A stretch of 64,000 nt of DNA, taken from assembly GCA_025093985.1 (NCBI GenBank), contig JACAAK010000014.1, forward strand, positions 2,418,001 through 2,482,000. The letters run 5' to 3'. The DNA is from Calvatia gigantea (taxonomy: Eukaryota; Basidiomycota; Agaricomycetes; Agaricales; Lycoperdaceae). This document shows, piece by piece, positions 23,720 to 35,400 of the stretch (positions are counted from its first letter, which is position 1; every line of letters starts with the position of its first letter). Both the position numbers and the translations under genes were made by a program. The notes beneath the pieces are model-generated. The model saw only the letters and a list, made by a program, of their open reading frames with translations, did not search any database and was not told where the DNA came from.

Positions 23720-24821
23720 ATGGCTCTGGAGAATCATTGTGTGACCACCCTCCCAGAGACCAGCAAATTTGCCAAAACCCTCTGGATACTTGGCTGCGTA
23801 CTATCGAGCATTGGTTATGGTATCCTACTTGTCCTTGCCCATTCGTGTTTCACAACACTACGCAGACAAAAACATGGAAATCCGCATGTCAACAGGGGTT
23901 TGGTTGTATATGTATTGCTTACGGTTGCGATAGGGACTGTTGTCGAGGCTATCGACATCAAACACACACTTGACGGCGTATTGGACGACGCGTGCCTCGG
24001 TCCTTATTTACACGTATCACGCCCATATGCTGGTCCAGTTAATGTCGTCACTTTCCTGGTGACTCTACTTACCGACGGCGTCCTTGTAAGCGTGCATTTC
24101 TCGTTTATTTAGGAATTATGTACTCATACCTTCAGGTCTGGAGATGCTATGCTATCACAAAAGGTCTCAGGGGAGGACGTTGGTTTATCATGTTATGGTT
24201 GGCACCCCTGGTCGTTTATGTTGTGATATTAGGTGAGGCTTCGTGAGACCGATTCGCGGTCGCGATTGATTTTGGTTCAAACTTCAGGTGCAAGTATCGC
24301 GTTGACCGTTGGACTCTTTGTTCCCCCGAAAAACCAGGGATTCCTTGCGATTCTCTTCCCGTTACAGCTGGGAATCTCGGTGCTTCTCAATACGCTCATA
24401 ACTTCCATCATTGTCATCTTTCTCTTCCGACACCGCCGCATGATCATTCGAACGTTTGGAAAGGAACAACAAGTACCGCTGCTTAGTATCATGACTATAT
24501 TGACAGAGTCTGCCGCCCTCATCGTGCTTGTAGACATTGTCATGATCGTTACGGTTTGTACTCCCAAGAGCTCTAGTGGAGACATGGTATCACAAGTACA
24601 GACCCTTGTGCAGGTAGGTTGCTGTCCTCTTCCGTAAATATACTGCCTCATCCTTGGATCGGAAGCCCATTGCTTCGCTTTTAATCATAGATCGGGTTTC
24701 CCGCGGCTCAGATTACTTCAGTCACAGGGAGGAAGAGACAAGCCAACTAAGCACATTAAGGTTTTCCCTACCCCCACTTACCACGCCTTCCCTTCCCCTA
24801 CGACATGACGAGCCTTTATGA
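23720..24821 (+). CDS. Seven-TM membrane protein, local family member C1
   Basis: Four exons. The ATG at 23720 (MALENHCVTTLPETSKF) is chosen by alignment with A and B; an upstream ATG in frame at 23624 would add 32 residues but lies before the TATA-like element at 23658. Exon 1 ends LLTDGVL, exon 2 is VWRCYAITKGLRGGRWF, exon 3 has NTLITSIIVIFLFRHRRMII and ILTESAALIVLVDIV, and exon 4 is PIASLLIIDRVSRGSDYF with a polar tail ending at 24821. GT-AG introns, frame intact. Copy C2 at 41817-42918 differs at very few positions. Function unknown; seven predicted segments. Confidence 0.82.
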
Positions 24822-25530
24822 TCCTCTGGGACGAAGTGGTCAGATGACTTCCGTCCTTACAGTGACAAAATGGGGATAATTCCATTCACACCCGCCAGAG
24901 CTTTGACCCTCGGCTTAACGAACCATTGAATGAGGAACATAAACAGCTCGTCCTCCTACAATCATCCCCTTTGCCCCCCGGCCGCCTGCCACCGTGACTT
25001 CCTTGTTTAATTCTAATTTTATCCGCAACTTAAGAGGACTTCCTACACCCAGTAGCGCGAAGACCCACGCGGGGAACCCCGGGTTAGACCAGTGCCACCA
25101 TTACCGCTCACTGTCAAAAATTGGAAACTGTTACCCAAAGTGTCATCTGAGTGGAGATCACGTCGCTCTCTATCAGCTTTCTGGCGCCGTTGTCCCTCCA
25201 ATTCGCACCATTTTCAGGGCGCGAATGGTATAAAGTGAACGTGGAACACTTGACTAAAGAAAGAGAGTCTGGTGTGTCCTAAGTGCGCCAACCCTTCCCC
25301 CCGCATTCCCACACTACCCACCTTCCAATTTCCACAAAGGTCGTCTTAGAATGTATGACCTACGTATATATATACTACTGTGATTCGTCCCCAACGCACT
25401 TCCTGCTATACTCAAGTCAGTATATGACATTGATACGACACGCGTCATTCAGCTCATCGGCGCAGTGGTTAGTACCCCATTCGAGTTGTCCCAAGAAACC
25501 TGTGTTTTGTTGTCTCCACCTAGTCCCAGA
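24822..25530. other. 3' flank of C1 within duplication block I
   Basis: No gene recognised. It is near-identical to 42919-43627. Confidence 0.4.
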
Positions 25531-27953
25531 TCTTTATCCCTAATGTCATAGACTAATGCTGGAATATGAAAGCAGTTCAGATACTTGTCGTTCCCGTAGG
25601 ATTCCAGTTTCTTGCCTCAAGCCTAATGTAAAGCGGCGAGGTCTAAGAATTAAATCTGGTGACACAGTGCTGAAGCTCAACCGTTATACGTTGGGGGCTA
25701 TTCTGCTAATTCCTAGACATGTCGTAATTTCCTTTCTTTGTAATGATGCAATTCACGAGATCCTGCAAAGGATATTCTTCTCAAGTGAATAGAGCGACAT
25801 GCTCCCACTATCATCTTCATATGATCCATAAGGATTTCTCACTTGTTGCATAGAAAAGGTTTTATAGCCAGCGCTTACATCTCATGTGGCACACCATTAT
25901 TCATAGCATTTATCAAGGAGTATGAAGTTGAAAGTACTACCATATATCCTTCCATTGGTATCAAAGTCAGCAACATCCGAAGATGGCGACACAAGAACTC
26001 CTCCAGCGCCTAGCTCCATAAAGAGTGGTCTAAAGGATTTCTTAAAGAATTCATCGGCGTGTTGCATCGTATGGTGCTATTCACATCCTCTTTCTCAATT
26101 ATAGTTGCTAAATGGTGCGCACAAGTCCTAATCATGGATGGCGACTTCCATAAAGTCAAACTTCCTTAAAGCAATCTTTGTTATTCCTGTAGTTGGCAGA
26201 CAAAGCATTTTAATGTGCTCGTCCATGCTCTGACTTAAAACAGGTCTTCAAACTTGGGTGCGTGAACATGCACTTGACACAAGTGAAGCAACGTTGATGC
26301 TAGAAGCAGGGCGCGATATATAGCGACACAGCTCCTCTATAAGAGAAATAGTATATGGCAGCAATCGCTCGAGCCAGCGGCATATTTAAACTATATTCTG
26401 AAGTATTTCCTGAAGCGACATAATGGTGGTATTACTGGCTCATTATCCTTTTCCCCTTATTTCCCAGCTGCAAGGACGCAATTAGCATTCTTCTCCTTGT
26501 TATCTTCTTTGGATATTTTTGCGAATGCTACAAGTGCTGCTGCTATTGGCATAATGCCATGGTTTTATTGGTGCTGCTAGCCTTGTGGCCGCTGTCTACC
26601 ATACCAGCGTAAGCACTGCAAATGCGGCGGCCCACTGCCTTAGCGTGGCATAAAGTGCTTTAAAGCGCATGAGCTATCTGTAGAAAGAGTAAAGCGGTAG
26701 TTGAATAGACGTGGAAGGGGTAAAGCATTGAAGCCTGAAGCAAAGAAACAAATGGTGGACTTCTGAAAGATATTTTCTATATCCCAGCTTTATTTGATTA
26801 AGTGGGCCTTAGCGGCTTATGGTTGCCAGCTTAAGTGAGTCAAATAGCTCAGGTATATGCTCGTGGTGTGTTATGAAACTCAAGGTGGGACATGCCTGAT
26901 CGACTTGGAACACAAGAACACAAGGCTTATAATTTGCCTGACACTGCGGTATTTATTGCGGTCACAAAGACCAGCTAATAGACCAGCAAAGCAGAGCATA
27001 GTGCTCAGCGTAGATGATACATCATATAGTAAATTACTGAGGCGGATTTGAAGAGAATTCCAGAAAGCCCAAAGCATTGTCATCGATCAGAGAGGATACC
27101 AGAATAGAGGTGGAGCAACCAGAGTGGAACAGTTCTGCTGCAACCCAGAATGGGGAGTGGACCTAAAGCAGTCGAACCAGACCGGAGATAATGGTTTGCC
27201 AGATCAAAAACCAAGAACGGGTAACAACATGTCAGCATCATGAAGGACTGCTGTGCATAGTGCACGCATTTACAACATGGGTCAGACAGGGTATCAAGTG
27301 GACCAAAGGCACCACTGTCTCCCAGGTTGAAAGTGACCATAGCCTCCTCAAATTCTACCAGCGTTGCTAACACAGTCCAAGTGAGCAGCGGTCGGGGCCC
27401 ATAACCTGTTGAGAGAATGAGTAGACATCCCAATATAAGTTCACACTACCTAAGCGTGTAGGCGTCAGTGGTGGAGGGTAGTCGTATTCATCCGGGAGAC
27501 GGTCCAGTAGGAGAGGCGCATGGTAGCGGACAAAGTCCTGCTTATACCAGCATACTCAGAGAGTCTTGAGGAGAAGGGAAGCAATGCTTAGAGAAGCTAG
27601 CATAAAGGAGAGAAGACATAGTGTCTTATGCCAAAAGGCATACCCGAAAGGGCCTACATACTACAATGCTACATAAGGGTATATATACTAATATCCCTGG
27701 TCTGTGCACTCTAAACCCTTATATGGGTGAGGTCTAACTACCAGTAGCATAATTGGAGCATACTGTGTATGACGCATGTACTAGAAGGTTCCATGTGGAG
27801 TGAATAACCGACTACTAGAAGGGCAGTACAACTACTGCGTACGTAGTCCGTGATGGTCCGTTATTATCGACCCTCTGAAGGTGAAATACTCGAACCCCGT
27901 TTCAGCTATAAATAGACTGAACCAACATAGTGGTACAGAGTGAGATTCAACAC
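25531..27953 (-). mobile_element. Truncated Ty1/Copia-like element in reverse orientation, with one LTR at 27407-27953
   Basis: Positions 27407-27953 are bounded by TGTTGA and TCAACA and are a diverged reverse complement of the LTR at 37258-37667. Shared blocks include GCTATAAATAGACTGAACCAAC, a CTGGTCTGTGCAC block and GTGGTGGAGGG. Read on the minus strand, the LTR is followed directly by GGTTATGGGCCC, which resembles a primer-binding site for the anticodon half of initiator Met tRNA, as used by Copia elements. The internal part (25531-27406) has no recognisable gag or pol. The far end stops abruptly where duplication block I ends. Confidence 0.7.
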
Positions 27954-28191
27954 TATGAACACCCAGTAACCCCCCATATTCGTCGACTTGTCGAAATTCT
28001 TACCCGCACTCCACTCAGAACGAATGCACCTTGGGGTCTCGGGCGCTTGTGCTCAACGACGAAACTCACAAACACAAATGTCAAGTAGGTTTGTAACCCT
28101 TTGAGCTACCAGTACTTTAGTTTACTTGGACTTCTCTAGTGCGCTCACCTTCACCTACATATACGATGCAAGCACCGGTGCAGGTGTCGAC
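27954..28191 (+). pseudogene. 5' fragment of subtilase copy 2 (intron 1 to Asp-region exon)
   Basis: Matches 20003-20240 of copy 1, starting at ATGAACACCCAG and ending at GGTGTCGAC, where the Copia LTR begins. It carries the APWGLGRL exon and part of the TYDASAGAGVD exon. The continuation of this gene copy is 9.5 kb away at 37673. Confidence 0.85.
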
Positions 28192-28530
28192 TGTTGAATC
28201 TCGATCTCTGTACCACTACGTTGGTTCAGTCTATTTATAGCTGAAACGGATTCTTGAGTACTTCACTCTTGAAGAGAGATAACGAACAATGTACTAGACC
28301 GCACTCTAGGTTGCTGGTCATGGTCTATTAAATAGAACAATGTACACAGTATGCTCTGTATATGCTACTGGCAGATAAGACCTCACCTGCATTAGGTAGA
28401 ACGGTGCACAGACCAGAACTATTAGATATATAAGACCTATGTAGTATGCGTATATTCTTTAGACAATCCAGTCTTTCTATTGCCCACCATTCCTCTCAGA
28501 TATCCACTAGCAACCGTCTATAACGCTTAT
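28192..28530 (+). repeat. Truncated 5' LTR of Copia element
   Basis: Starts TGTTGAATCTCG right after the target-site TCGAC (28187-28191). It matches the first 339 bp of the 410-bp 3' LTR with only three differences, all transitions at CpG sites. It stops at GCTTAT, where seven-TM pseudogene D1 begins; the last 71 bp, the primer-binding site and the start of gag are missing. Confidence 0.9.
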
Positions 28531-29468
28531 TTCGGGTACTCCGTCACCGCAAAGTTGGAACTCCGTGGGTCAACAAGAGTTTGGCCGCATACGTGCTAGT
28601 TGTGGTTGTACTGGGGACTGTGACGGAGATTACAGATATCGGGGTGATGATCGCTGGTGTATTGGATACGGTGTGCATTGGGGATCACATACAACCGCCA
28701 AACCTGTACATTGGTGCTTGTGATATCCTTTTTCTTCTTATAAGCCTCCTCACGGATGGCCTCCTCGTAAGCCCAAGCTATTCTGTGATGAAACCGTATT
28801 CATTGATTAGGTCGGGAGATGCTACGTGGTCAATAAAAACCTCCAGGGGGTGGGCTGGCCGGCCATGCTGCTCTGGTTGATACCTCTCCTCGTTTACACC
28901 GTCATGACGGGTGAGTTGTAAGGTTCGAGCCACATGCGAGTCTGAGCCTTTCTTGAGGTACTGGGGCCGCAATTGTTGGGTTCGCACTATCGAATAAGTA
29001 TAAAGTCGTTCAACATCTCGCAATGATACACTTTGGGATCTCAGCGTTTCTCAACACCCTGATCACCTCAAGTATCGTCACCCTTCTTTTTCGCTATCGC
29101 CGCATGGTAGCTCGGACACTTGGGAAAGATCACAGCTACCATTTCTCAATATCGTAACAGCCCTGGTGGAATCAGCTGCTTTAATTGTGCTCGTTGATAT
29201 TATCGCAGTTGTCAGCATACCCTTCAGCCCTGTTGGGAATATCGCAACACAGCTGTGGCTTCATGTGCAGGTGCGTATCCATGGATATTGAATTGGACAC
29301 GTCATCTAATATGTCCAGCCAATTGCTTCTTTATTAATTATATACCGAGTCGCTCAAGGCTCAGATTATTTCAGTTGCGGAGGAAATGTTGAGTCGCAGC
29401 AGCAGAGACGCCTTACGCTTCCGCCACCGCTTTCCCCTTGTCTTGAATTAGATATCGTTAGACAATAG
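28531..29468 (+). pseudogene. Seven-TM protein D1, 5'-truncated and frameshifted
   Basis: Begins inside exon 1 at the sequence for FRVLRHRKVGTPWVNKS, directly after the LTR fragment, so TM1 and the start codon are missing. The remaining exons follow the family plan (SLLTDGLL; GRCYVVNKNLQG; NTLITSSIVTLLFRYRR; PIASLLIIYRVAQGSDYF). Near 29133 one base is missing between GKDH and the conserved LPFLN motif, shifting the frame; copy D2 has the same deletion. The second exon also has Gly in place of the conserved Trp (V-W-R-C-Y). Non-functional. Confidence 0.8.
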
Positions 29469-29516
29469 GTAATGGACTAGACCAAATGACCAATATCGTA
29501 TTGACACTCCCTCAAA

Positions 29517-29929
29517 TCATGAAACCACAGGGTACGAATTGAGTCTGGACTCACACTTCTGTTGTCTCCTCGGTGTCATTATGGCGCTCCATGAGCTTAA
29601 AGCAAGAGATCTCTGCAACAAGCGGCCTCTAACGACTGGCGAGACACACTGATGCAAACTCCCTTCTTTTTTGGGTATAAAGGGCGTGCCTGGGGTGGAT
29701 TTCTCGGAAGTATGCAAATTGAGCGGGAAGATCCTTACCGCGAATCAGTTGAGGCGCGCTGGGACAAGGTCAAGTACATGGGCCCAGGGTTGATTTGAGT
29801 CGTCGAAGCTTTCCTTGTGACTACTCTCGTCGGGTTACCAGACTCGTCCGCGAATAACCGTGGAAATCGGTCTCTCTCCATCAGGGCGCGGAAGGATTTG
29901 AGCGCGTGGTAGATCGAGCTTGGCGACAT
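29517..29929 (-). other. Unclassified ORF pair, possibly two exons
   Basis: Two adjoining minus-strand frames (29735-29929 starting MSPSSIYHALKSF, and 29517-29717) are joined by a possible GTAAGG donor after the first. The same frames stand in copy 2 (45216-45410 and 44998-45198). No known domain. The stretch 29930-30354 shows nothing more. Confidence 0.25.
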
Positions 29930-30354
29930 TCTGTGTGTGTGGAAATACTCGAGGAGTTGGAGTCAGACTATCTCATTTTTCTTCGTCCTTGCCGGGGGTC
30001 CGTTGTTGAGCAATACGTTTGGTAATGGAAGTGTAAGGCGAATAGGTTCGCTAAGGCGCGAAGGGCCTGATGATAATCAACAACCGGTAATCAATACACC
30101 ATTGCTGGCGGAGACGGTCTACGTGGTGGTAGAAAGCTAAAGCTTAAAGAGTCCAATATCGGACACAATACTTGAATACAATTCATTCCCACGCTATCGA
30201 TATTGATACCCTACAGAAGTGCCTTTTCTATTTCGTCGAATCAGAGTCTAATGAAAATGGGAGCACAATCATACAACTAGACGAGGTAACAGGAGATATC
30301 AGTACAAGAAACGCCGCTACACCTCCAGGGAAAAATGTACGAAGATCTAGAAAC

Positions 30355-32067
30355 TCATTTGATCCCCATCGCTTCCTGGAAGAGACCCATCAGACCAGTC
30401 AACTTCCCCTCACAGGTTGTATCATCAATCGACCCCTTCAGAAACTCATCTGTTTTCACCTTGCCCTCATCAAGAGTGTCATCTCGTCGGTGTACCACAG
30501 GTTTTCCCCACTCCTTCCAGTATTTACCAGACAATATCTGGTCAAGCATCGAAGCGCCCAGCGCACGATACTCTCTTACGCGCTCCTCTTGCTCCAACGC
30601 AACGGGTTTACCATTTAACTGGTTCATAAACTCCCGCACAATCGTATGTTGATCCTCTTTTCGTCCACCAAAAGCTTCCCAACCTAATGCTTTATGCAGG
30701 TTCGTATTCTGCATCACCGAAAAGCGCTTCTCCTCGGTCAGAGTAAAGGGTTGTTGACGATCCTGGTCTTGCGGTGAGCGTAAATTCGCTGGAGTGCGAG
30801 AACTCCCATAGTCTCTGAACAATCCAGGAAGCTTTCTGATAGTCTCAGACGCATCGACGCAAGTGTGCACGCCGTATGGATAGCTACAGCAGTCCAAGGT
30901 GACCTCTTCCCCGCTGATGGTGCGGAAGTAGAGCCAATAGTGGTTATCGGGATCCAGTACCGTGGTGCGTGTGTTGTTCTTCGGATCATAATATGTCCAC
31001 GTCTGCACACGATTGCCTTTGCCCCGAATACGGCCCCTGCAGATCCCAAAATCGCTAACGGGACTGTGACCGTGCTCAAGCCGGAAACAAATACGGGGTT
31101 GCCAGTTTGTCACTCCAGGACCCACCTTACCAGGCTCGGGCGGCTCACGCGTGAGACGTGTGGAGTAGATCTCTGAGAGGAGAATGAGCGCAATCGCGAC
31201 TGTAATTTCGAGAATGTAGCTTTCGCGGATAATCTGAAGGTACAGTTTCATTGCCCCCGGAAGCTGTTGGCCACGGTACCATTCGGCCATTTTGGTAGGA
31301 TCAGGAATCCTAGACGCCTTGAGGTTAAAGGGGGCGCCCAGGACAACTGTGTGGTGGAAGGATTTCTCGGAATTGGTGGCTCTACGAACGCCCGGCGAAG
31401 GGGCTTTGACGATTTTGTGGCGAAGCGCTGGATGTGGGAGGTGTTCAGAAGGATCACGTCCCTTGCGGTAACCTAGTCTCTCGAATATGTGTAGGACGTA
31501 GGGGTCCAAGTCTTTGGGGAATTCCGGCTCCTGTCTTGTTGCGATACGGCGAAGGAAATCAAAGAGGTAGGCGATGAAGGGATGAAAGATTTTGAGATTG
31601 ATCTGCTGTGTTTGTGCTGAAAATCGTGAATAAAGTTACAAGACCGCAGAGAGTGCACTCCCCAGCGGACTCACAGCACGACAACTTGTGTTTCTTCCAA
31701 TCTGATTTTTGACACTCCTTTGAACAGTAGATTGCCTAGGAAACGTTATCAGGAGGAAACAGAGATGTGAAGATTGACCTTGAATGCTTACTGAAGCGCA
31801 CGAACTGCACAGCCGCAATTCTGTCGTCTTCGAGCAGACAGAACAAGCATCAAGTTTCTGGAGGGGCACCGATATGGCTCTACCTATACCAGTAGGACCG
31901 GTCATTTCGTCAAAGTCGACCTCGCCTGTGTACATCCTCCTTAGTGCCTCGTGCAGTTTGGCAGGATTGCCCCCTGGCATTGCCTGGCATCCGGCCATCA
32001 TCCAGTGGTAGTATTCCTGCCATGATTTAGGTTCTCCTCCGAGTTGGCTCGGATGTTCTATGTCCAT
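30355..32067 (-). CDS. MYND zinc-finger protein, copy 1
   Basis: Minus strand, start ATG 32067 (MDIEHPSQLGGEPKSW). A MYND finger spans the first intron: CSVCSKTTELRLCSSC, then after splicing IYCSKECQKSDWKKHKLSC, giving the Cys/His spacing of the fold. The intron before the last exon ends ...TTTTCAG, and the last exon (30355 to about 31620) holds about 420 codons with no known enzyme domain. It includes one hydrophobic helix (ILEITVAIALILLSEIY), a WTYYDPKNNTRTTVLDP stretch and a charged C-terminus ending AMGIK. MYND fingers bind proline-rich partners; a SET domain is not seen. Copy 2 (45834-47546) differs by one residue in the final 384 codons (QPFT versus QPFN). Both appear intact; the biological role is unknown. 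Confidence 0.82.
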
Positions 32068-32437
32068 GGTTGCGGTTCTGGATAGAGCTTAGATGAGTAG
32101 AATGCACAGTCTGGTCGGACAATGAAAGTCCCATCACCTGCCGGTCACGTCATTGCATCTGCCGGCTGGGTCCACAGTGCCACTGCATACGATCACCATG
32201 AGTCCAGGGTGAGTCCGTGTCACTGTCGCTTTCAAGCAGGTCCGCGTGCTCATAACCGCTCCGCCATCCACATTGACCCCAACGAGTACCTCAGGCTTTA
32301 AAGCCTAGAAATCTCGAAGAAACCCCTGGAAACACCGCCTTTGATTATGTAATTAGACTACTGAACAGCGTTCCCTTCGGAGACCGAGATAAACCCCCAG
32401 CATGAGCGCTCAGCTGAAAGGGAGCGACCGGTCTCAC
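32068..32437. other. Upstream flank of MYND gene copy 1
   Basis: Presumed promoter side of the minus-strand MYND gene, matching 47547-47913. It ends at the junction with Copia internal sequence. Confidence 0.4.
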
Positions 32438-35400
32438 AAGACAATGCCGCCACCTCTTCCGGTTACATCCAGGATGTGGATTTCGTGTCGCAGGCACAAA
32501 CGATGCCACCACCATCCACTCGTTCCCTTGTAGAAGCAACGCGTCGAGCCAAAACACCTCCCATTGCCTCTAATTCCGCCGCCACTGGCAGCAATGCCAC
32601 TCCGCTCATGTCACGCATCACTGCGCCTGAGCCCGAATCTCGTCGCAAACCTTCAGTGAAAGCCAAGGTTACTGCCTTGAAGAAGTGGGATGAACGTCTC
32701 AAATCAACTTCTTTGTCGGGTGAGAGTTCGGAGGAGATGTGGAAGCGCTTTGATGAAATGGATGTTGAGCCTACTCCATCCACCATCACAAGGGAGGAAG
32801 ACAAAATCGCGTGGCCGGCCCCAGTGTATAACAAGCCGGCGATTATCAAGAAACCCAAGCCGCTCAAGAAGAAGCAGGCACCGAAGGAAATCGAGTCTGT
32901 CCTTGAGTCGGTCTTAGATGACAACGACTTGGACACCGACTATGGTTCCGACGGAGGGTACGGGTCAGTACCTTCAACTGACTATTATTCTTGTTCTGAT
33001 GCAGAAGATGATGTACAGCCCCATCAACAGATGGGATGGGATGATACAGACACAGGGTCTGTCCGCCGTGGAGCGGGATGCCCTGGAGATTCCAAAGTTG
33101 AGTTGGGATGACGAGGTGGCCGCCGAAGAGAGCGGGGCACCTATGCAAATGTAACAAGTCGTCCACCTCCTGTAGGGACTCGTCGTAGACACCGCTGTAT
33201 GGACTTCTTAAACTACAATGTATGCTGGAAGCGTGCTCAAGGCGCTTCCCCTTCTGTCTATTCCGCTAGTGTGACTAAGCTGGAAAGTAAGATGAACGCT
33301 ACATATACCGTGAATAATCACGAGTATTCAGACAAGTTAAGGTCAGATCTCCACGAAGAGCACGAAGATCTTAATCAGATCATCACATATCACATTTGTG
33401 ATTTATCTCAGTGCCAAAAGTGTAGAGAAGAAGGGAATAAACATTCTGTGAATAACACAGATTGGCTCCTTGATTCTGGAGCATCGTACCATGTCACCGG
33501 TTATCTCTCTGATTTTGCAGAGGTGAAGATGGGCCATTTCAGGCTCATACAAGCCGCTGGCAACTGGATCTATGAAATGACAGGACAAGGATCTGTGATT
33601 TTCCAGCATGACGTGGTAGACAAAGGCAAGACCAAGAGTGCTACTTCATGTATTGCGCCAGTCTTTTACATCAAAGAAATCACAGAAAGGTTAATGTCCT
33701 CAGGCCAGATTCTTAGGAACGGCTATATTCTAGAGGCAACCATTAAAGGGACCACCATCCATGATAAATCAGGACGAGCAGTATTGTCTGCCTGGCCTCA
33801 TCGTTTGTTTAAAAACAACATACATACAGTGCACACGTATGTCTTGCAAAATAGCAAGGAGAAACCAGTTGTGTTGACATTACGCCAACTTGATTATATC
33901 GATTGGCATCGTCGAATGGGACACCCCTCGGACCGTGCACTCTCTGAGCTTCCAAAGCACGTAGAGGGCATCGCGTCGATTCCCGCACCATCTACTCGGA
34001 AAGGCATTTGCGATGGCTGTGCCAAGGGGAAAATGCATAATAACCCCTTTCCGATTAACCCCAAGCGAGCCACCACAGTCTTTGAGCTATGTCACTCAGA
34101 CTTGCTAGAACTGCCCATCATTAGCTACCATAAATATAAATAGGCAATGATGTTCCTTGATGACTTTTCTTCTCACGCACATATAGTCCTCCTTCGAAAG
34201 AAGTCTGAGGCTTCTGAGAAGCTCATTCAGCTCATCAGTGCGTTAGAGAACCTCTCCGGAATGTGAGTCAAACGACTTCGCACCAATAATGGAGGAGAAT
34301 ATGTCAATGAGAGGTTATTGGCAGGACTCGTGGCACGTGGAATTACCCACGAGACCACTGCCCCCTATGCGCATCAGCAGAATGGGAGAGCAGAGCGACT
34401 GAACCGCACCCTACACGAGAAAGCCCAAGCTATAAGGCTACAGGCATGTCTACCTGACTCATGGTGGGAATTTGCGTTGAATACAGCTGTGCATTTATAT
34501 AATCGCACACCAGTCCAGCGTCTGCAGTGGAAGACACCTTTTGAGTGTTATTCGAGGGAAAAACTGGATTTGTCCCATATTTGTGTGTTTGGATGCGGCG
34601 CATATGTATATTTACCCGATGAAATCCGCCCAAACAAATTGTCTGCAAAATCCGAGATTATGATCTTTCTTGGATACAAAGGTAGCAAAAACTACATCTT
34701 CATGTGGCACACGACAGGCAACATGATCTTTATATCACCAAATGCCTTATTCGACAAGGGATATTTCCCCAAATGCCCCGATTCAGTGCCGGATAGCAGT
34801 AACTGGCCTAATCACGGAGGAGAGAGAAATCTGCCTAGACCAGGATTAGAGGATCAACCACCTATTCCGCCATCTTTGGATGACACTGGAATTGTTCCAC
34901 TTCCACCTGATCATCCAGTAACATTACCTCCAGTTTCTCCACCATTTAAACCGAAATATACTCCGCCTACACCTCCTTTACCCCGGCAAGATTCTACTCT
35001 GCCTAACAGCATTGATTCACGACGGCCATCACCTGGCAATACGCCACCTTGGGTTCCCCCACCTGAGTCGCCACATTCACGTGGAACGACCATTGAGGAG
35101 GAGCCCGATTTATGTGATAATTGGCATGTGGACAGAGATGTATGGGATACCGAGAACGAAGAATTCCCAATCCCTGTTCCCAAGCGTCACACTGTTGGTT
35201 CTGATCAGGTAGAGCCACGTTGTTCTGAATGACAAGGCAGGCCTCCTGTCAGACCGGGTAATACATATGGAGAAAACAGGCGTCCAATTTCAATTGAAAG
35301 AGAAATAGATCGGACTCACCGACAAGAGCAGCAGAGGCAAAGGCAGCGTGTATGCACCAATGCCCCTCCAGACGAAGTAATTTGTGAGCGAAGAGCAAGG

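Larger units (their letters stand above)
20241..25530 (+). repeat. Segmental duplication block I, copy 1 (pairs with 37672-43627)
   Basis: Direct duplicate in the same orientation, offset 17.43 kb at the left end and 18.10 kb in the seven-TM C gene. The offset changes because copy 2 has an 815-bp palindromic insertion and lacks about 166 bp present here (within 22199-22370). Homology starts inside the subtilase Asp region, at the Copia target site of copy 2, and stops at CCCAGA (25530/43627). Confidence 0.9.
28531..32437 (+). repeat. Segmental duplication block II, copy 1 (pairs with 44011-47913)
   Basis: Direct duplicate, offset about 15.48 kb, nearly identical over 3.9 kb (pseudogene D, an unclassified ORF and the MYND gene). 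The left edge abuts the truncated 5' LTR. The right edge (GGTCTCAC) abuts Copia internal sequence. Confidence 0.9.

Noticed and set aside
24277..24651. Minus-strand ORF opposite seven-TM gene C1 (and its copy at 42374-42748)
   Set aside because: It is the antisense of a well-supported exon, and its conservation follows from the duplication.
27080..27433. 117-codon minus-strand ORF
   Set aside because: It runs across the LTR end and primer-site-like sequence of the reverse Copia relic and shows no gag or pol motif.
30172..30652. Plus-strand ORFs of 105-148 codons opposite the MYND gene
   Set aside because: They are shadows of the conserved minus-strand coding exon, with no own motif.
32476..33111. 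Possible gag gene of the Copia element
   Set aside because: The acidic, charged frame has no CCHC zinc knuckle or other gag motif. It is kept within the element but not named gag.
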